From: Anaerolineae bacterium
Lineage (GTDB): Bacteria > Chloroflexota > Anaerolineae > 4572-78 > J111
Assembly (NCBI GenBank): GCA_022071955.1
Contig: JAJVIM010000018.1
Span: 1-64,000, forward strand
DNA length: 64,000 nucleotides
Direction: 5' to 3'
Shown: piece by piece, positions 40,655 through 49,822 of the stretch
Layout: every line of letters starts with the position of its first letter
Position numbering within the stretch: the stretch's first letter is position 1
The notes under the pieces: model-generated
What the model was told of the DNA's origin: nothing
Seen by the model: the letters and a program-made list of their open reading frames with translations, nothing else
Database searches by the model: none
Translations under genes and position numbers: made by a program

Positions 40655-41713
40655 TCAAGCCATTGTATCATCAATGACCTGGCGCAGCGTGGCTGTGTCC
40701 AGGTCTTTTTTGTCTAAAAAAGCCAGCGCGCCGGCTTCCAGCCCCAACCGGTGAAACTCGCGGTCGGGGTAGGCGCTGATCAAAATGATGCGGGATTGCG
40801 GCGCTACCGCTTTGAGGCGGCGGGTGCAGTGAATGCCATCCTCATCGCCCAGCACCACGTCAACCAGAGCCAGATTGGGCGGGGTGGCCTGGGCCGCGCG
40901 GGTGGCCATGTCGATGTTTTCGGCTTCGTAGATCATGGCCTGCGGGCAGACTTTACCCACCATCCGGCGCAATTGGCGGCGATAACGCATGTTGTCGTCA
41001 ACGAGCAAGATCGAAATATGGTCCTGGGGCATGGTTGACTCGTCGCCGGTAGATTGTTGCGCGGCAAATTGGCCCGGTGTGCCCAGCACTTCCGGGTGCT
41101 GCATGGCGTAGTTCACCGCTTCGAGCCGGCTTTGAACGTTAAGCTGGCGGTACAGCCGCGTTAAATGATTTTCTACGGTTTTCACGCTGAGGCCCATTTT
41201 GCGGGCAATCGTTTGGTTATCAGACCCCTGTTGCAGCATCAGCAAAATATCGCGCTGCCGCATGGTGAGCAGCGATGAGGCCGCGCCGGGCGATTCCGAC
41301 AGGCTGAGCAGTTTGCTAACCAGCCGGCTGGAGACCCACTTTTCGCCGGTGAGCACTCGCTGCACAGCCAGTTTCAAGTCGCTCAAAGGCTGGTCTTTCA
41401 AATGGTAACCGTCAACACCGGCCCCCAACAGCCCCTGCACGTACACGTCGTCGTCGTGGGCACTGATCACCAAAATTTTCATAGCGGGATACTGGGCTTT
41501 TATCTGGCGAATAGCCGAAATTGGCTCAAAATTGGGCATCGCCACATCAATTAACAGGCAATCGGGGTGCAGCGCATCGAGCGCGGCCAACACGCCGGGG
41601 CCATCACCCACCTCACCGACCACGTGGATGTGATCCAGTTCGTTGAGGGCGTTACGAATACCGGCTCTCACCACGGCGTGATCGTCGGCCAAAAGTAATC
41701 TTATATTGCTCAT
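40655..41713 (-). CDS. Response regulator with REC-LuxR HTH-REC architecture
   Basis: 352 aa. The first receiver is residues 1-122 (D56 in CLLIDVAMP, K106). A LuxR/NarL helix-turn-helix follows at 146-207 (LTMRQRDILLMLQQG, then GLSVKTVENHLTRLYRQLN), and a second receiver at 232-352 (D285 in LALVDVVLGDEDG, K335 or K336). Both receivers keep their phospho-acceptor. It looks like a fusion of a NarL-type regulator with a stand-alone receiver. No kinase gene adjoins it. It is divergent from the duplicated sugar-binding protein, and the nearest NarX-like kinase is the ABC-kinase fusion at 51841. Confidence 0.92.
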   Translation of the reverse strand: MSNIRLLLADDHAVVRAGIRNALNELDHIHVVGEVGDGPGVLAALDALHPDCLLIDVAMPNFEPISAIRQIKAQYPAMKILVISAHDDDVYVQGLLGAGVDGYHLKDQPLSDLKLAVQRVLTGEKWVSSRLVSKLLSLSESPGAASSLLTMRQRDILLMLQQGSDNQTIARKMGLSVKTVENHLTRLYRQLNVQSRLEAVNYAMQHPEVLGTPGQFAAQQSTGDESTMPQDHISILLVDDNMRYRRQLRRMVGKVCPQAMIYEAENIDMATRAAQATPPNLALVDVVLGDEDGIHCTRRLKAVAPQSRIILISAYPDREFHRLGLEAGALAFLDKKDLDTATLRQVIDDTMA

Positions 41714-41765
41714 AGGCAGATTATATCATCAATAAAGTTGCCTGCCTATCGTCTGTTACCTGACC

Positions 41766-41805
41766 AAATAGGGGAAATCCCCCTATTTAAATTGAGGGAA
41801 ACCCT
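41766..41805. promoter_or_regulatory. Two palindromes, possible operator of the regulator
   Basis: AAATAGGGG-aaatc-CCCCTATTT (41766-41788) and AGGG-aaa-CCCT (41795-41805), with centres 23 bp apart, about two helical turns. They share an AGGG(G)AAA(T)CCC core and lie about 50-90 bp upstream of the response regulator's start and far upstream of the sugar-binding gene. Confidence 0.55.
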
Positions 41806-42243
41806 ACCAGAAAGCAAGGGTGTCTGTTATTTCAAAACGCAGGGAATAGTGTTAATCTGTGGCGTAGCAGAATGCCACAGCCATTTTACTGCAATTCTGC
41901 CCCAATTCAATTTACTCCAATATTTGGTTAACTCATAGCTACTCGAAGAGGAGGTGTAAAAGAATCACTCGGCCCCCAAAGAACCCTTGTGCCTGTTGTG
42001 ATTTTTTGTATTTCTGAGTCGGTAAACCTCAATCTGGATAGCTCCCTTTGGCTGGTATCCACCTCACCATTGCTACGCCTTGTAAATCAGCCAAGTTGTT
42101 GAGTCAAACTGTTGGTTTGGTCGCCCTTTTTGGCGGCTGGGAACAATGAAAGGAGGTTCGCAGGTTTAAGGATTTTTATTAGGCTCAAAGTTGTTTTAGT
42201 TGATCAGTTTCTTATCTATTTTACCAACTTCTAGGAGGAAGAA
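41806..42243 (+). other. Long leader before the duplicated binding-protein gene
   Basis: About 440 bases without a protein gene. A hairpin TGTGGC...GCCACA lies near 41858-41880. Three AGGAGG-like sites lie at about 41949, 42150 and 42233; only the last is at a real start. ATGAAAGGAGGTTCGCAGGT (about 42146) begins a 7-codon frame. This could be a structured mRNA leader; no riboswitch class is recognised. Confidence 0.35.
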
Positions 42244-44544
42244 ATGAGACCGACGATGCGGTCACTTTGGATGTCTGTAGTGCTGATGATGCTTGTTGCG
42301 GCTATGGTGGCGTGTGGCGCCCAGGCCCCGGCTCCTGCCGAACAAGCCCCCGCTAAAGAAGCGGCCCCCGCTCAGGAACAAGCGGCCCCCGCTCAAGAAG
42401 AAGCTGCTCCTGCTCAAGAAGAAGCGGCTCCCGCTCAGGAAGAAGCAGCAGCCCCCGCCGCAGGCGCAATGAAAGTTGGGTTGTCGTTCAGCGACTTTGC
42501 GACGGAACGATGGAAGAACGAAGAAGTACTGATGCGCAAACTGCTGGAAGAAAAAGGCTACGAAGTATTGAGCCAGGAAGCGAACCACGACGTCAAACTG
42601 CAAAACGACCAGATCGACAACATGGTCGCGCAGGGCGTGAGCGCGCTGATTGTGATTGCGGAAGACGGCGACGCGGTAGTGACCGCGGTTGACAAAGCGG
42701 CGGATGCCGGCGTGAAAGTGATAGCCTACGACCGTCTGATCAAGAGCCCGAAGATTGCGGCCTACATTTCCTTCAACAACGTTGAAGTGGGTCGGCAGCA
42801 GGCCTTGGGCGTAATGAAAGCCATCGACATTGACAACTGGGATGTGGCGGCGAATGGGCCGGTCCGGTTGGTGAAACTGGGTGGCAGCCCGACGGACAAC
42901 AACGCGATTCTGTTCCGGCAGGGGCAGGACGAGATTGTGCAGCCGTATGTGGATGAAGGCAAGATCGAAGTGGTGGCGGACCAGTGGGTGGACAACTGGG
43001 ATCCGGCGAACGCTTTGAAACTGATGGAGAACATTCTGACGGCGGCGGGCAACGATGTAGACGCCGTAGTGGCCTCGAACGACGGGACGGCCCTGGGTGC
43101 GTTGCAGGCGATGAAGGCGCAAGGATTGGCCGGGAAAGTGCCAATTTCCGGGCAAGACGCGACGGCCGATGGCTGCAACAGCATTGTCAAAGGCGAGCTG
43201 ACGGTTTCGATTTTGAAAGACATTCGCAACCTGTCCCCGCTGGCGATTGACCTGACCGACAGCCTGCTCAAAGGGCAGCCGATCGAAGGGTTGCAGGAAT
43301 ACACCATGGCCGAACTGACCAACGACGACACCAAGACCGGCAACGTGCAGGCGCTGTTCCTGCCGGTTGAACAGGTGAACGCCGACAACGTGTACGACCT
43401 GGTTGTGAAGAGCGGTTTCCAATCCTACGAAGATGTGTACCGCGACATCCCCGATGACCAGCGACCCCCGATGCCCGGCGAAGAAGCGGCCGCTCCGGCT
43501 GAAGCAGCCGCTCCGGCGGTTGACACCACCGGCATGAAAGTTGGGTTGTCGTTCAGCGACTTTGCGACGGAACGATGGAAGAACGAAGAAGTACTGATGC
43601 GCAAACTGCTGGAAGAAAAAGGCTACGAAGTATTGAGCCAGGAAGCGAACCACGACGTCAAACTGCAAAACGACCAGATCGACAACATGGTCGCGCAGGG
43701 CGTGAGCGCGCTGATTGTGATTGCGGAAGACGGCGACGCGGTAGTGACCGCGGTTGACAAAGCGGCGGATGCCGGCGTGAAAGTGATAGCCTACGACCGT
43801 CTGATCAAGAGCCCGAAGATTGCGGCCTACATTTCCTTCAACAACGTTGAAGTGGGTCGGCAGCAGGCCTTGGGCGTAATGAAAGCCATCGACATTGACA
43901 ACTGGGATGTGGCGGCGAATGGGCCGGTCCGGTTGGTGAAACTGGGTGGCAGCCCGACGGACAACAACGCGATTCTGTTCCGGCAGGGGCAGGACGAGAT
44001 TGTGCAGCCGTATGTGGATGAAGGCAAGATCGAAGTGGTGGCGGACCAGTGGGTGGACAACTGGGATCCGGCGAACGCTTTGAAACTGATGGAGAACATT
44101 CTGACGGCGGCGGGCAACGATGTAGACGCCGTAGTGGCCTCGAACGACGGGACGGCCCTGGGTGCGTTGCAGGCGATGAAGGCGCAAGGATTGGCCGGGA
44201 AAGTGCCAATTTCCGGGCAAGACGCGACGGCCGATGGCTGCAACAGCATTGTCAAAGGCGAGCTGACGGTTTCGATTTTGAAAGACATTCGCAACCTGTC
44301 CCCGCTGGCGATTGACCTGACCGACAGCCTGCTCAAAGGGCAGCCGATCGAAGGGTTGCAGGAATACACCATGGCCGAACTGACCAACGACGACACCAAG
44401 ACCGGCAACGTGCAGGCGCTGTTCCTGCCGGTTGAACAGGTGAACGCCGACAACGTGTACGACCTGGTTGTGAAGAGCGGTTTCCAATCTTACGATGACG
44501 TGTACCGCGACATCCCCGAAGACCAACGACCGCCCAAACCCTAA
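42244..44544 (+). CDS. Tandem-duplicated sugar-binding lipoprotein (XylF-like)
   Basis: 766 aa. Lipoprotein signal with Cys near residue 24 (AAMVACGAQAP), then an Ala/Pro/Glu/Gln linker with repeated EAAPAQE units. Two complete xylose/ribose-type binding domains follow at residues 76-393 and 431-748 (MKVGLSFSDFATERWKNEE, GGSPTDNNAILFRQGQ). The DNA of the copies is identical over 956 bp (42469-43424 and 43534-44489). One anchor therefore carries two identical sugar-binding lobes. It is the first gene of an operon with the XylG and XylH homologues. Copies differ only in the final dozen residues and linker. Confidence 0.93.
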   Translation: MRPTMRSLWMSVVLMMLVAAMVACGAQAPAPAEQAPAKEAAPAQEQAAPAQEEAAPAQEEAAPAQEEAAAPAAGAMKVGLSFSDFATERWKNEEVLMRKLLEEKGYEVLSQEANHDVKLQNDQIDNMVAQGVSALIVIAEDGDAVVTAVDKAADAGVKVIAYDRLIKSPKIAAYISFNNVEVGRQQALGVMKAIDIDNWDVAANGPVRLVKLGGSPTDNNAILFRQGQDEIVQPYVDEGKIEVVADQWVDNWDPANALKLMENILTAAGNDVDAVVASNDGTALGALQAMKAQGLAGKVPISGQDATADGCNSIVKGELTVSILKDIRNLSPLAIDLTDSLLKGQPIEGLQEYTMAELTNDDTKTGNVQALFLPVEQVNADNVYDLVVKSGFQSYEDVYRDIPDDQRPPMPGEEAAAPAEAAAPAVDTTGMKVGLSFSDFATERWKNEEVLMRKLLEEKGYEVLSQEANHDVKLQNDQIDNMVAQGVSALIVIAEDGDAVVTAVDKAADAGVKVIAYDRLIKSPKIAAYISFNNVEVGRQQALGVMKAIDIDNWDVAANGPVRLVKLGGSPTDNNAILFRQGQDEIVQPYVDEGKIEVVADQWVDNWDPANALKLMENILTAAGNDVDAVVASNDGTALGALQAMKAQGLAGKVPISGQDATADGCNSIVKGELTVSILKDIRNLSPLAIDLTDSLLKGQPIEGLQEYTMAELTNDDTKTGNVQALFLPVEQVNADNVYDLVVKSGFQSYDDVYRDIPEDQRPPKP
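42469..44489 (+). repeat. 956-bp perfect direct repeat inside the binding-protein gene
   Basis: Copies 42469-43424 and 43534-44489 at a constant offset of 1065 bp, in frame. Flanking bases (42468/43533 and 43425/44490) differ, so these are the exact limits. Confidence 0.95.
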
Positions 44545-44565
44545 TCTGAGCGTAAATTAACATGC

Positions 44566-44600
44566 AACCCGGCTCCCTGCCTTACCTGGGGAGCCGGGTT
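44566..44600 (+). terminator. Intercistronic hairpin after the binding-protein gene
   Basis: AACCCGGCTCCC and GGGAGCCGGGTT arms (12 bp) followed by TGTGTGG. The weak T tract suggests partial termination or mRNA protection, giving more binding protein than ATPase. Confidence 0.55.
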
Positions 44601-44654
44601 TGTGTGGTGTAAACGCGTTCGAGAAAAAATTAATAAGGCTGATTGTGAGGAGAA

Positions 44655-46181
44655 ATGAACGACGATATCATCCTCGACGTTAGAAACGTTACCAAAAAAT
44701 TTCCTGGCGTTATTGCCCTGAATAACGTGTCTATCCAGGTGAAACGCGGCGAAATCCACGGCTTGTGCGGTGAAAATGGGGCGGGGAAATCAACGCTGAT
44801 GAAGATTCTGTCCGGGGTGTATCCCTACGGTACCTACGAAGGCAGCGTTATTTATGAAGGCCAGGAATTGAAGCTGGAAGAACGTTCAATTAGGCAGGCC
44901 ACCGAGCAGGGGATCGCTATTGTTTACCAGGAATTAACCCTGGTACCCAGCATGACCGTTGGCGAAAATGTTTATCTGGGCAAAGAACCGTTGGAAAACG
45001 GAATTATCAACTGGAATAAACTGTACGCCAACACCGACCGCATTTTGGCCCAGTACAAACTCGACGTAAAGTCCCAATCGCTGGTGAAAAGTTTGGGTGT
45101 GGGCAAAATGCAAATGGTTGAGATTGCCAAGGCGTTATCTGAAGACGCAAAAGTATTGATCCTTGACGAACCAACCAGCGCCTTGACCGAGGCCGAAATC
45201 AATAAATTGATGGAAATTTTGGGGATATTGAAAGAGCACGGTGTAACGTGTATCTACATTACCCACAAACTCGATGAATTTTTCCGGATCACCGACCGGG
45301 TGACGGTGCTGCGCGATGGTCAAACAGTAACCACCCAGCCCACCGAAGATTTAACCGAAGAGCGGCTGGTCAATTTTATGGTGGGCCGCCAGATGAAAGA
45401 GCGATTCCCCAAAGGGCATCGCCAGCCCGGCGAAGTGATGTTTGAAGTAGAAGATTTGCACGCCGAAGACCCCAACGAGTCCGGACGCAATGTATTAAAC
45501 GGCGTTTCCTTCAACCTGCGTCGAGGCGAAATTTTGGGCATTGCCGGATTGATGGGGTCGGGCCGCACCGAACTTGTGACAACAATCTTTGGTGAGTACG
45601 GCAAAATCACCAAAGGGAAAATAAAGCTGGAAAATAAAGATATACAGATTAACAGCGCCCGGCAGGCTATTGAAACCGGCATCAGCCTGGTGCCGGAAGA
45701 TCGCAAAGGGCAGGGGCTGGTTTTAATCAATTCTATTTTGAAGAATATTTCGCTGCCAAACCTTAATCAATTTGCCAGTTTCTTTCGCCTGGACAAAGAC
45801 GCTGAGTTGCAGGCAAGTATGCGGCAGGCCAAAAACCTGGCCATTAAGGCCCCCAATTTGCAGGTAAACTGCGATACATTGTCTGGCGGCAACCAGCAAA
45901 AAGTGGTTATTGCCAAATGGCTTTTGTCTAAACCCAAAATCCTGATTATGGACGACCCGACCCGGGGCATTGATGTGGGCGCCAAATACGAAATTTACAA
46001 GCTCATGAACGAGCTGGCTGAAAAAGGCGTCTCCATTATCATGATTTCCAGTGAGCTGGAAGAAGTACTGGGCATGAGCGACCGGGTCATGGTGATGCAC
46101 GAGGGCCGCTCAAACGGTACGCTCGATGTTAAAGAAGCGACGCAAGAAAAAATTATGGCATTAGCCACCGGCATTGCCTGA
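44655..46181 (+). CDS. Sugar ABC transporter ATPase, two-domain (XylG-like)
   Basis: 508 aa with two nucleotide-binding domains, as in XylG and RbsA. Domain 1 has Walker A GENGAGKST, signature region LGVGKMQMVEIAKAL, Walker B VLILDEPTSAL and switch ITHKL. Domain 2 has the usual degenerate P-loop GLMGSGRTELV, signature LSGGNQQKVVIAKWL and ILIMDDPTRGIDVG. GAGGAG precedes the ATG. It energises the importer whose permease follows 41 bases downstream. Substrate by family is probably xylose or a similar pentose. Confidence 0.94.
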   Translation: MNDDIILDVRNVTKKFPGVIALNNVSIQVKRGEIHGLCGENGAGKSTLMKILSGVYPYGTYEGSVIYEGQELKLEERSIRQATEQGIAIVYQELTLVPSMTVGENVYLGKEPLENGIINWNKLYANTDRILAQYKLDVKSQSLVKSLGVGKMQMVEIAKALSEDAKVLILDEPTSALTEAEINKLMEILGILKEHGVTCIYITHKLDEFFRITDRVTVLRDGQTVTTQPTEDLTEERLVNFMVGRQMKERFPKGHRQPGEVMFEVEDLHAEDPNESGRNVLNGVSFNLRRGEILGIAGLMGSGRTELVTTIFGEYGKITKGKIKLENKDIQINSARQAIETGISLVPEDRKGQGLVLINSILKNISLPNLNQFASFFRLDKDAELQASMRQAKNLAIKAPNLQVNCDTLSGGNQQKVVIAKWLLSKPKILIMDDPTRGIDVGAKYEIYKLMNELAEKGVSIIMISSELEEVLGMSDRVMVMHEGRSNGTLDVKEATQEKIMALATGIA

Positions 46182-46222
46182 TTGTAAAACTGGAAATTGT
46201 TTATTCAGCGAGGAGAATTCAA

Positions 46223-47431
46223 ATGAGTGTAACGACTGACTCCGCCAAAGGAGTCCAAGTGAGCTTAACTTCAGACCTGCTCAAATTGTTCCGCCGCAAC
46301 ATTCAAACTTACGCCATCATTATTGCCATGGTGGCCATCTGGATATTCTTTGCCTTTATGACCGACGGCAACTATTTGAGCGCCCAGAACTTTTCTAACC
46401 TGTTTCGGCAGATGACCGTGACCGCCTTTTTGGCCATCGGGATGGTGCTGGTGATTGTTACCGGCAACATCGACCTGTCGGTGGGTAAGCTGGCCGGGTT
46501 TGTGTCGGTGGTGGTGGCCTATTTTCAGGCCTCCGTTTGGACCAGAGTGATGCCCGATATGCCGATTGTGGCCGCGACGCTGTCGGTGTTTATTGGCATC
46601 GGCGTGGGCGCGTTATTTGGCGTATTGCAGGGCTACATTATTTCTTTCCTCAATGTGCCCTCGTTTATTGTGACGCTGGGCGGTATGTTTGTGCTCAACG
46701 GCGCTATTTTGCTGGTTACGCAGGGGAAAACCATTCCCGCCAACCAGCCGGCCATCGCCGTGATTGCGCAGGGGTATCTGCCGGCGTGGGCCGGCTGGCT
46801 GATGGCTGCGCTGGTTGTGGCCTACCTGTTTTTTAATATGTTCCGCAGCCGCCAGAAAAAGAAGGAACATGGGTTTGAACTGCCCAGCTTCTCTCTGGAT
46901 ATTTTTATTACCGCTTTCTTTGCCGTTATGGTGGTAGGGTATGTGTACGTTGTTAACAAGTACAACGGGGTGCAGATTCCGGTGTTGCTGCTGGCCATCG
47001 CCACCGTGCTGATGTCGTACATGGCTAACAATACCCGCTTTGGCCGCTATGCCTACGCCATCGGCGGTAACCGCGAAGCCGCCCGCCTGTCCGGGATCAA
47101 CATCCGCAAACGAATTTTTCAGATTTTTGTACTGATGGGGGTGTTGTGCGGTGTGGGTGGCGTGGTGCTGGCTTCTTACGTGGGCTACGGCACCATTGCC
47201 GCCGGCCAGGGCTACGAGCTTGACGCCATCGCCGCCGCGATTTTGGGCGGCACCTCAACTCTCGGCGGGGTGGGCACCGTTTGGGGCGCGATCATCGGCG
47301 CGCTGATTATGTCGAGCCTGTCCAACGGGCTGCAACTACTCAACGTGCAACCGTCGTGGCAATACCTGCTCAAGGGTATGGTTTTGGTGCTGGCGGTTTA
47401 CGCCGACGTGACCTTTAAAAAGAGTCGCTAA
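46223..47431 (+). CDS. Sugar ABC transporter permease (XylH-like)
   Basis: 402 aa with about ten hydrophobic segments. Family motifs are VIVTGNIDLSVGKLAGFVSV, VPSFIVTLGGMFVLNGAILL, YAIGGNREAARLSGINIRK and AIAAAILGGTSTLGGVGTVWG. Length is typical of XylH rather than the shorter RbsC. GAGGAG upstream. It closes the first importer operon and is followed by a long hairpin. Confidence 0.94.
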   Translation: MSVTTDSAKGVQVSLTSDLLKLFRRNIQTYAIIIAMVAIWIFFAFMTDGNYLSAQNFSNLFRQMTVTAFLAIGMVLVIVTGNIDLSVGKLAGFVSVVVAYFQASVWTRVMPDMPIVAATLSVFIGIGVGALFGVLQGYIISFLNVPSFIVTLGGMFVLNGAILLVTQGKTIPANQPAIAVIAQGYLPAWAGWLMAALVVAYLFFNMFRSRQKKKEHGFELPSFSLDIFITAFFAVMVVGYVYVVNKYNGVQIPVLLLAIATVLMSYMANNTRFGRYAYAIGGNREAARLSGINIRKRIFQIFVLMGVLCGVGGVVLASYVGYGTIAAGQGYELDAIAAAILGGTSTLGGVGTVWGAIIGALIMSSLSNGLQLLNVQPSWQYLLKGMVLVLAVYADVTFKKSR

Positions 47432-47465
47432 CCATTGCCGCTGTTCCGCACTTGCGGAGCGCAGC

Positions 47466-47508
47466 AACGAGAAGTCCCTGAAAATAAACTTTTCAGGGAC
47501 TTCTCGTT
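47466..47508 (+). terminator. Long hairpin ending the first importer operon
   Basis: Perfect 19-bp arms (AACGAGAAGTCCCTGAAAA and its complement) with a 5-nt loop; the T tract is internal to the stem. It separates the two importer operons. Confidence 0.65.
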
Positions 47509-47641
47509 ATAAGAATGGCAAAAAATGTGTCCGGTGCTGGTCATTCTTGCGTATTTTGCGCGAAATGCCGAATTCGAGTACTTTACCTTGCGGAATACAC
47601 GTTCCCGTTAAAACTTGAGTAGACCCAAGGAGCAGAGAACC

Positions 47642-49804
47642 ATGCGCAAAATATCCCTCAGCCTCACTGTTCTGGCGTTGTTGATGATGGTGATGGCCTG
47701 TAATAACGCCAGCGAGTCTGAGCCTCGTTCTGCACAGTCCCCTTCTGCCGGTGACAATTCACAGACTGTTAAATCTAATACCGATCCCCAAACCCAGGGC
47801 AGCATCGCTGTTTTGCTTCCGGACAGTTCGTCATCGGCGCGATGGGAAAACGATGACCGGCGGTTTTTTGAGCGGGCGTTTGAAGCGGCGGGGGTGGCGT
47901 ACACGATCGTGAACGCAGAGGGGGATGCGCGGGTACAGCAGACGCAGGCGGAGCAGGCGATCACGAATGGGGCCAAAGTGCTGCTGTTGGTGAACCTTGA
48001 CAGCGGGAGCGGGGCGGCGATCATCGCCCAGGCGCGGGAAGCAGGGGTGAAGGTCATCGATTACGACCGGCTGACGATTGAAGGGCCGGGAGCGGATTTG
48101 TATGTGAGCTTTGACAACGTGGCGGTGGGGCGGCTGATGGGGGAGACGCTGGAGCCGATCATCGACAAGTTGGAAGTGGAGGTACCGCGGGTGGTGCAGT
48201 TGAACGGGTCACCGACGGACAACAATGCGACGTTGTTTCGGGAAGGGTACGATTCGGTGGCGCGGCGGCATTACGAGGCCGGCGACTGGGAGCTGGTGGA
48301 CGATCAGGCGGTGCCGGACTGGGACGCGCAGCAGGCGCTGGTGATTTACGAGCAGATATTGACGGCAGCGGGGGGCAAAGTCGATGCGACGTTTGCCGGG
48401 AACGATGGGCTGGCGAGTTCGGTGGTGTCGGCGTTGAAGAGCCAGGGGTTGGGGCCGATTCCGTTGAGCGGGCAGGATGCGACGGTGGGGGGCATCCAGA
48501 ATATTTTATCGGGCTGGCAGACGATGACGGTGTACAAGCCGATCAAGCTGGAAGCGGAAGCGGCAGCGGAAGCGGCGATCCGGTTGTTGAAGGGTGAAGA
48601 AGTCACCTCGGTGGCCAATGACACCATCCACAACGGGCAGAACGAGATTCCGTTTGTGAAGTTAATTCCGCTGGCGGTGACCAAAGACAACATTGCCGAA
48701 ACGGTGATTACTGATGGCTTCCGTACCTGGGAAGAAATCTGCGTTGGTGAGTTTGAACAATTTTGCCCCAAAAACCAATCCGGTGCGACCCCGGCTAACC
48801 CCGGCGGCGATGTTGCCGGCAGTGTGGCGGTACTCCTTCCGGACAGTTCGTCATCGGCGCGATGGGAAAACGATGACCGGCGGTTTTTTGAGCGGGCGTT
48901 TGAAGCGGCGGGGGTGGCGTACACGATCGTGAACGCGGAGGGGGATGCGCGGGTGCAGCAGACGCAGGCAGAGCAGGCGATCACGAATGGGGCCAAAGTG
49001 CTGTTGTTGGTGAACCTTGACAGCGGGAGCGGGGCGGCGATCATCGCTCAGGCGCGGGAAGCAGGGGTGAAGGTGATCGATTACGACCGGCTGACGATTG
49101 AAGGGCCGGGAGCGGATTTGTATGTGAGCTTTGACAACGTGGCGGTGGGGCGGCTGATGGGGGAGACGCTGGAGCCGATCATCGACAAGTTGGAAGTGGA
49201 GGTACCGCGGGTGGTGCAGTTGAACGGGTCACCGACGGACAACAATGCGACGTTGTTTCGGGAAGGGTACGATTCGGTGGCGCGGCGGCATTACGAGGCC
49301 GGGGACTGGGAGCTGGTAGACGATCAGGCGGTGCCGGACTGGGACGCGCAGCAGGCGCTGGTGATCTACGAGCAGATATTGACGGCGGCGGGAGGCAAGG
49401 TAGACGCGACGTTTGCCGGGAACGATGGGCTGGCGGGGTCGGTGGTATCGGCGTTGAAGAGCCAGGGGCTGGGGCCGATCCCGTTGAGCGGGCAGGATGC
49501 GACGGTGGGGGGGATCCAGAATATTCTATCGGGCTGGCAAACGATGACGGTGTACAAGCCGATCAAGCTGGAAGCGGAAGCGGCGGCGGAAGCGGCGATC
49601 CGGTTATTGAAGGGGGAAGAAGTCAGTTCGGTGGCCAATGACACCATCCACAACGGGCAGAACGAGATTCCGTTTGTGAAGCTGACCCCGCTGGCGGTAA
49701 CCAAAGACAACATCGCCGAAACGGTCATTGCCGATGGTTTCCGCACCTGGGAAGAAATCTGCGTCGGCGAGTTTGAACAATTTTGCCCCACCGGCGCGCA
49801 ATAA
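47642..49804 (+). CDS. Second tandem-duplicated sugar-binding lipoprotein
   Basis: 720 aa from the ATG at 47642 (AAGGAGC upstream; the frame opens at 47615). Lipobox ending MVMAC (Cys20), a short polar linker, then two sugar-binding domains at about residues 56-375 and 396-715 (AVLLPDSSSSARWENDDRRF, LNGSPTDNNATLFREG). The DNA copies (about 47817-48775 and 48837-49795, offset 1020 bp) are nearly identical, with scattered, mostly third-position changes. It is homologous to the protein at 42244 but much diverged. First gene of an operon with an ATPase, a permease and an ABC-kinase fusion. Confidence 0.92.
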   Translation: MRKISLSLTVLALLMMVMACNNASESEPRSAQSPSAGDNSQTVKSNTDPQTQGSIAVLLPDSSSSARWENDDRRFFERAFEAAGVAYTIVNAEGDARVQQTQAEQAITNGAKVLLLVNLDSGSGAAIIAQAREAGVKVIDYDRLTIEGPGADLYVSFDNVAVGRLMGETLEPIIDKLEVEVPRVVQLNGSPTDNNATLFREGYDSVARRHYEAGDWELVDDQAVPDWDAQQALVIYEQILTAAGGKVDATFAGNDGLASSVVSALKSQGLGPIPLSGQDATVGGIQNILSGWQTMTVYKPIKLEAEAAAEAAIRLLKGEEVTSVANDTIHNGQNEIPFVKLIPLAVTKDNIAETVITDGFRTWEEICVGEFEQFCPKNQSGATPANPGGDVAGSVAVLLPDSSSSARWENDDRRFFERAFEAAGVAYTIVNAEGDARVQQTQAEQAITNGAKVLLLVNLDSGSGAAIIAQAREAGVKVIDYDRLTIEGPGADLYVSFDNVAVGRLMGETLEPIIDKLEVEVPRVVQLNGSPTDNNATLFREGYDSVARRHYEAGDWELVDDQAVPDWDAQQALVIYEQILTAAGGKVDATFAGNDGLAGSVVSALKSQGLGPIPLSGQDATVGGIQNILSGWQTMTVYKPIKLEAEAAAEAAIRLLKGEEVSSVANDTIHNGQNEIPFVKLTPLAVTKDNIAETVIADGFRTWEEICVGEFEQFCPTGAQ
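47817..49795 (+). repeat. Near-identical direct repeat of about 960 bp inside the second binding-protein gene
   Basis: Two in-frame copies 1020 bp apart. Differences are few and mostly synonymous (for example GCAGAG/GCGGAG, GATTTAC/GATCTAC). Codons in the repeat favour GGG and GCG more than in the flanking parts of the gene. Confidence 0.9.
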
Positions 49805-49822
49805 CAACACGGAGTAGCTATT

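Noticed and set aside
42262..44526. 754-codon open frame on the minus strand, antisense to the duplicated binding-protein gene
   Set aside because: It mirrors the codon periodicity of the plus-strand gene, repeats exactly with the duplicated DNA, has His/Arg/Gln-rich composition and no ribosome site or domain.
42244..49804. Assembly error as the sole explanation for both duplicated binding proteins
   Set aside because: The linkers and ends of the copies differ, and the second gene's copies carry scattered substitutions, so at least that duplication is real. The perfectly identical pair still deserves long-read confirmation.
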